14,051 nt of DNA from JBOGWY01 sp050694015. Lineage in GTDB: Bacteria; Actinomycetota; CADDZG01; WHSQ01. Positions within the stretch are counted from its first letter, which is position 1, and each line of letters starts with the position of its first letter. Below the pieces are notes generated by a model, which worked only from the letters and a program-made list of their open reading frames with translations, made no database searches and was not told the origin of the DNA. Position numbers and translations under genes: made by a program. The DNA is taken from contig JBOGWY010000260.1 in the NCBI GenBank assembly GCA_050694015.1, positions 1-14,051 of the forward strand. Reading direction: 5' to 3'. This document shows, in pieces, positions 11,883-14,051 of this stretch.

Positions 11883-13847
11883 CTAGTTCTGCTTCAAGAG
11901 TTCCAAAGCGTCCTCGGCAGGACCGTGGAATTCGAGTTCCCTGAGAACTTCTTCCGCCAAAACGCGAGCTTCGTCCTCTCTCCCTAGGTGCGCGTAAGCA
12001 AGCGCCAGATATCCATTCAGGCCGGGACGCTCTTCGATCGCGGGATGCCCCTGGATCACGTCGACAACGGCTTCGTATTCCTCCAGTTCGATGGCGACAG
12101 CGGCCGCCTCCTCGGCGACGACCGGGTTGTTCGGGTCGAGCCGGGTAGCCCGAAGGTAGAGCTCGAGCGCGTTGTCCAGAGCCACGGGATCAATCTCCGT
12201 CACCCCGCGTTGGATCCCGGCGAAGGTGAGAATCGCACCCGTGTCCGGGACCTCCTCGACGAATCTGAACGCAGCGCGGGACTCGCCGAGCAGATCGCGA
12301 GCCGGTTCCTCCTCGCCTTCATCTGCGAGCGCGACGGCGAGCCGCCCGGTATCGGTTCCGTACTGCTCTCTGTATCTCACCTCATCACGGCGCGCGATCG
12401 CGGTGCCGAAAGCTTGCTGTCCGATCGTCACGTTGCCGTCCGCGAAAGCGACCGCGGATGAACGCGCGCTCGTATCGGCAAGGAGGAAACGACCGCTGTA
12501 CCAGAACGCCACACCCGCGACGAGATACACGATCACGACTGCGGGGAGGTTCCGGATGGGCGCAGGCCGGGCCCGACCCTTCTTACGCGCGGAACGTGAC
12601 CGCGTCGTGCGGCGCAGTTGAATGCTGGACGCGACGATCCCCGCAACCACAGTCCACATCGCGGCGCGTATAGCAACGGTGTCGATGCTGATCGACGCCG
12701 GGACGAGATACGCGACGAATGCACCGAAGAAGCCAGCGCCGATGACGTTGTCCGGGTCGACCCGCGCCCCCTCACGAACGATCCATGCGATCGCGACCAC
12801 CAAACCGACGGCTCCAACGATGCCCGCACCACTCAGGAACGAAAGGAAGATCGAGTGGGGGTCGTCGGTGACGTCGTTACCGACCTGGAGCGCGTCGTTG
12901 AGCGTCCGATATCGTGCGTGCTCCAGGGCGAAAGTGCTGGGCCCCATTCCTACGATCGGCGAATCGGCCGTCATCGCAACGGCGCCCTGCCACCAGTCCG
13001 CGCGGCGCCTCGCCGTGTCGGGCAGCGAACTATCCGGTCCCTGCGCGATCGCGACCAGTACGGAACCGATCACTGCAACGAGGACCGCCCCGCCGACGAT
13101 GAACCCAACGATCCTGGCCCTTTTCCAGCGCGTGGACAGATACATGCCCGCGGCGACGGCTCCCCCCGCGAACGCGCCGGCCCAGCCACCTTCACTGCGC
13201 GCGACGACCCATCCGATCCCGGTTAGCGCGAGGAACGCGATGCTCCAGCGGCGATTACCCGGATCCGCCACCACGACCGCGGCCCCTACGACAACCACCA
13301 TGCCAAGGAACGCGCCGACAAAGTTCGAGTTCCCGAGCGTCGACGCCACGACATCGGTTTCCGCCCCTCTTACCGTCCAGTCGAGGGGGTCGAGCCGGAC
13401 GAACTGGATCAGGGCATATGCGCCCGCGATGGCTCCGGCGATCAGCAATGCCCACGCAATCTGAAGCGCGCGCCCTCCGAATGCGTCGGCCAGCATGACG
13501 CCGAACAGGACCACGACCAGATACGGAACAAGCCCCGTGAACCTCGGGTACTGGCCGAACAGCGACCATCCTTTATAGGAGGAGAACAGCCACGCCAGGA
13601 TCAACGGAGTGACGATTGCGGCCGCGGGGATCACCAGTCTCCTCAGACCGTCGGTGGGTTCGCCTTGTAGAACCTCCGCGATGCGCAGCGCGACCACGAC
13701 CGAAAGACCGGCCATCAGTAGCGCGAGCTTCGGGACGTTGATGGGATCAAGCGCGCTCCGAAGGAACAGCAACGGCACGCCCGCCACGAGGACGAGCAGG
13801 ATACGTCGCCTTATCTCCGTGCTTCTCGAACTAAACGTCGTTGCCAA
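11883..13847 (-). CDS. O-antigen ligase/polymerase-like membrane protein (Wzy_C superfamily) with TPR-like tail
   Basis: A 654-residue polytopic membrane protein with about 11-12 hydrophobic segments up to residue 455. LGNSNFVGAFL (171-181) matches the GNxNF motif of the family. The large loop at about 270-331 has RRRADWWQGAVAMTADSPIVGMG, then TDDPHS with His331, the typical Wzy_C signature of O-antigen ligases and polymerases (PF04932 type). These enzymes join lipid-linked glycans, or transfer them to an acceptor, on the outer face of the membrane. Residues about 480-654 are soluble and helical, with TPR-like units (ALELYLRATRLDPNNP, LNGYLALAYAHLGREDEA). Start TTG 13847 has GGAGAG six bases upstream. 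It follows the glycosyltransferase by 46 bases, so the two are probably cotranscribed in a surface-polysaccharide operon. Whether it polymerises a glycan or glycosylates proteins cannot be told from sequence. Confidence 0.9.
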   Translation of the reverse strand: MATTFSSRSTEIRRRILLVLVAGVPLLFLRSALDPINVPKLALLMAGLSVVVALRIAEVLQGEPTDGLRRLVIPAAAIVTPLILAWLFSSYKGWSLFGQYPRFTGLVPYLVVVLFGVMLADAFGGRALQIAWALLIAGAIAGAYALIQFVRLDPLDWTVRGAETDVVASTLGNSNFVGAFLGMVVVVGAAVVVADPGNRRWSIAFLALTGIGWVVARSEGGWAGAFAGGAVAAGMYLSTRWKRARIVGFIVGGAVLVAVIGSVLVAIAQGPDSSLPDTARRRADWWQGAVAMTADSPIVGMGPSTFALEHARYRTLNDALQVGNDVTDDPHSIFLSFLSGAGIVGAVGLVVAIAWIVREGARVDPDNVIGAGFFGAFVAYLVPASISIDTVAIRAAMWTVVAGIVASSIQLRRTTRSRSARKKGRARPAPIRNLPAVVIVYLVAGVAFWYSGRFLLADTSARSSAVAFADGNVTIGQQAFGTAIARRDEVRYREQYGTDTGRLAVALADEGEEEPARDLLGESRAAFRFVEEVPDTGAILTFAGIQRGVTEIDPVALDNALELYLRATRLDPNNPVVAEEAAAVAIELEEYEAVVDVIQGHPAIEERPGLNGYLALAYAHLGREDEARVLAEEVLRELEFHGPAEDALELLKQN

Positions 13848-13893
13848 TCGCTCTCCGGTTGATCGGTGCCGCCAGACCCGCGCATCATTTCAT

Positions 13894-14051
13894 CTACCCC
13901 AGCAGTTCTCGGTAGAGGGCTTTGATGTCGGACACGAGGCGGTTGCCGCCGTAGCGCCGTTCTACATCGTCACGACCGGCAGCGCCCATCTGGCGTCGAA
14001 GAGCGGCATCTTGAAGCAGTTGTCGGATCCGGCCGGCAACCGCGTCGGCGT
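13894..14051 (-). CDS. Glycosyltransferase, GT4-like C-terminal end (5' end beyond window)
   Basis: Only the last 51 residues are present. AVAGRIRQLLQDAALRRQMG, then GRDDVERRYGGNRLV and YRELL, is the pattern at the end of GT4/Glycos_transf_1 proteins: a helix in which the enzyme sets a limit on active units, then an AGR motif and a terminal helix that folds back on the N-terminal domain. It would act in the cytoplasm, transferring a sugar from a nucleotide donor. It is upstream of and close to the ligase-like gene, consistent with assembly and polymerisation of one surface glycan. The assignment rests on a short tail, so the donor and acceptor are unknown. Confidence 0.78.
   Translation of the reverse strand, partial: ADAVAGRIRQLLQDAALRRQMGAAGRDDVERRYGGNRLVSDIKALYRELLG

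Noticed and set aside
13894..14051. Possible pseudogene remnant at the right edge
   Set aside because: The frame is open to the window edge and matches an intact glycosyltransferase C terminus, so truncation by the window is the simpler explanation.

Overview
The window looks like chromosomal DNA of a high-GC actinobacterium (Actinomycetota). The best evidence is a WhiB-family iron-sulfur regulator, a family confined to actinobacteria and their phages. GTG and TTG starts, Sec-type signal peptides and Pro/Ser/Thr-rich linkers fit. I cannot assign a class. Every convincing gene lies on the minus strand, so transcription runs from the right end of the window to the left.

Right end (about 11.9-14.05 kb): the 3' end of a GT4-type glycosyltransferase and a 654-residue O-antigen ligase/polymerase-like membrane protein (Wzy_C superfamily) with a TPR-like tail. 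This is the edge of a surface-polysaccharide locus. Next (10.1-11.7 kb) comes an ECF-like sigma factor with a long C-terminal extension: a hydrophobic segment, a Pro/Ser-rich linker and a cysteine-containing beta-rich domain. It may be a sigma factor tethered to the membrane.

Middle (6.2-9.9 kb): two tandem paralogous secreted proteins, called A (9914-8073) and B (7925-6216). Each has a signal peptide, three Ig-like modules rich in cysteine, one acidic DNDGDG loop resembling a calcium site, and a C-terminal arginine-rich beta domain. A strong terminator lies between them. Then come a small single-pass membrane protein of unknown function (6135-5584) and whiB (5346-5065), which also ends in a strong terminator.

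Left (1-4.8 kb): three tandem paralogous secreted proteins, C (4807-2867), D (2820-814) and E (686 to beyond the left edge). They share a second, different ectodomain. C ends in the same arginine-rich domain as A and B, while D ends in about 15 RTX nonapeptides. E is cut by the window edge before its tail.

The main point of interest is a modular surface-protein locus. Two unrelated ectodomain families share one undescribed arginine-rich terminal domain, there is no LPXTG sorting signal, and the cluster sits between a possibly membrane-bound sigma factor, a WhiB regulator and polysaccharide genes. A plausible but unproven reading is an envelope-sensing and surface-display system. No tRNA, rRNA, CRISPR array, insertion sequence or prophage gene was seen, and no gene-free stretch exceeds 300 bases.
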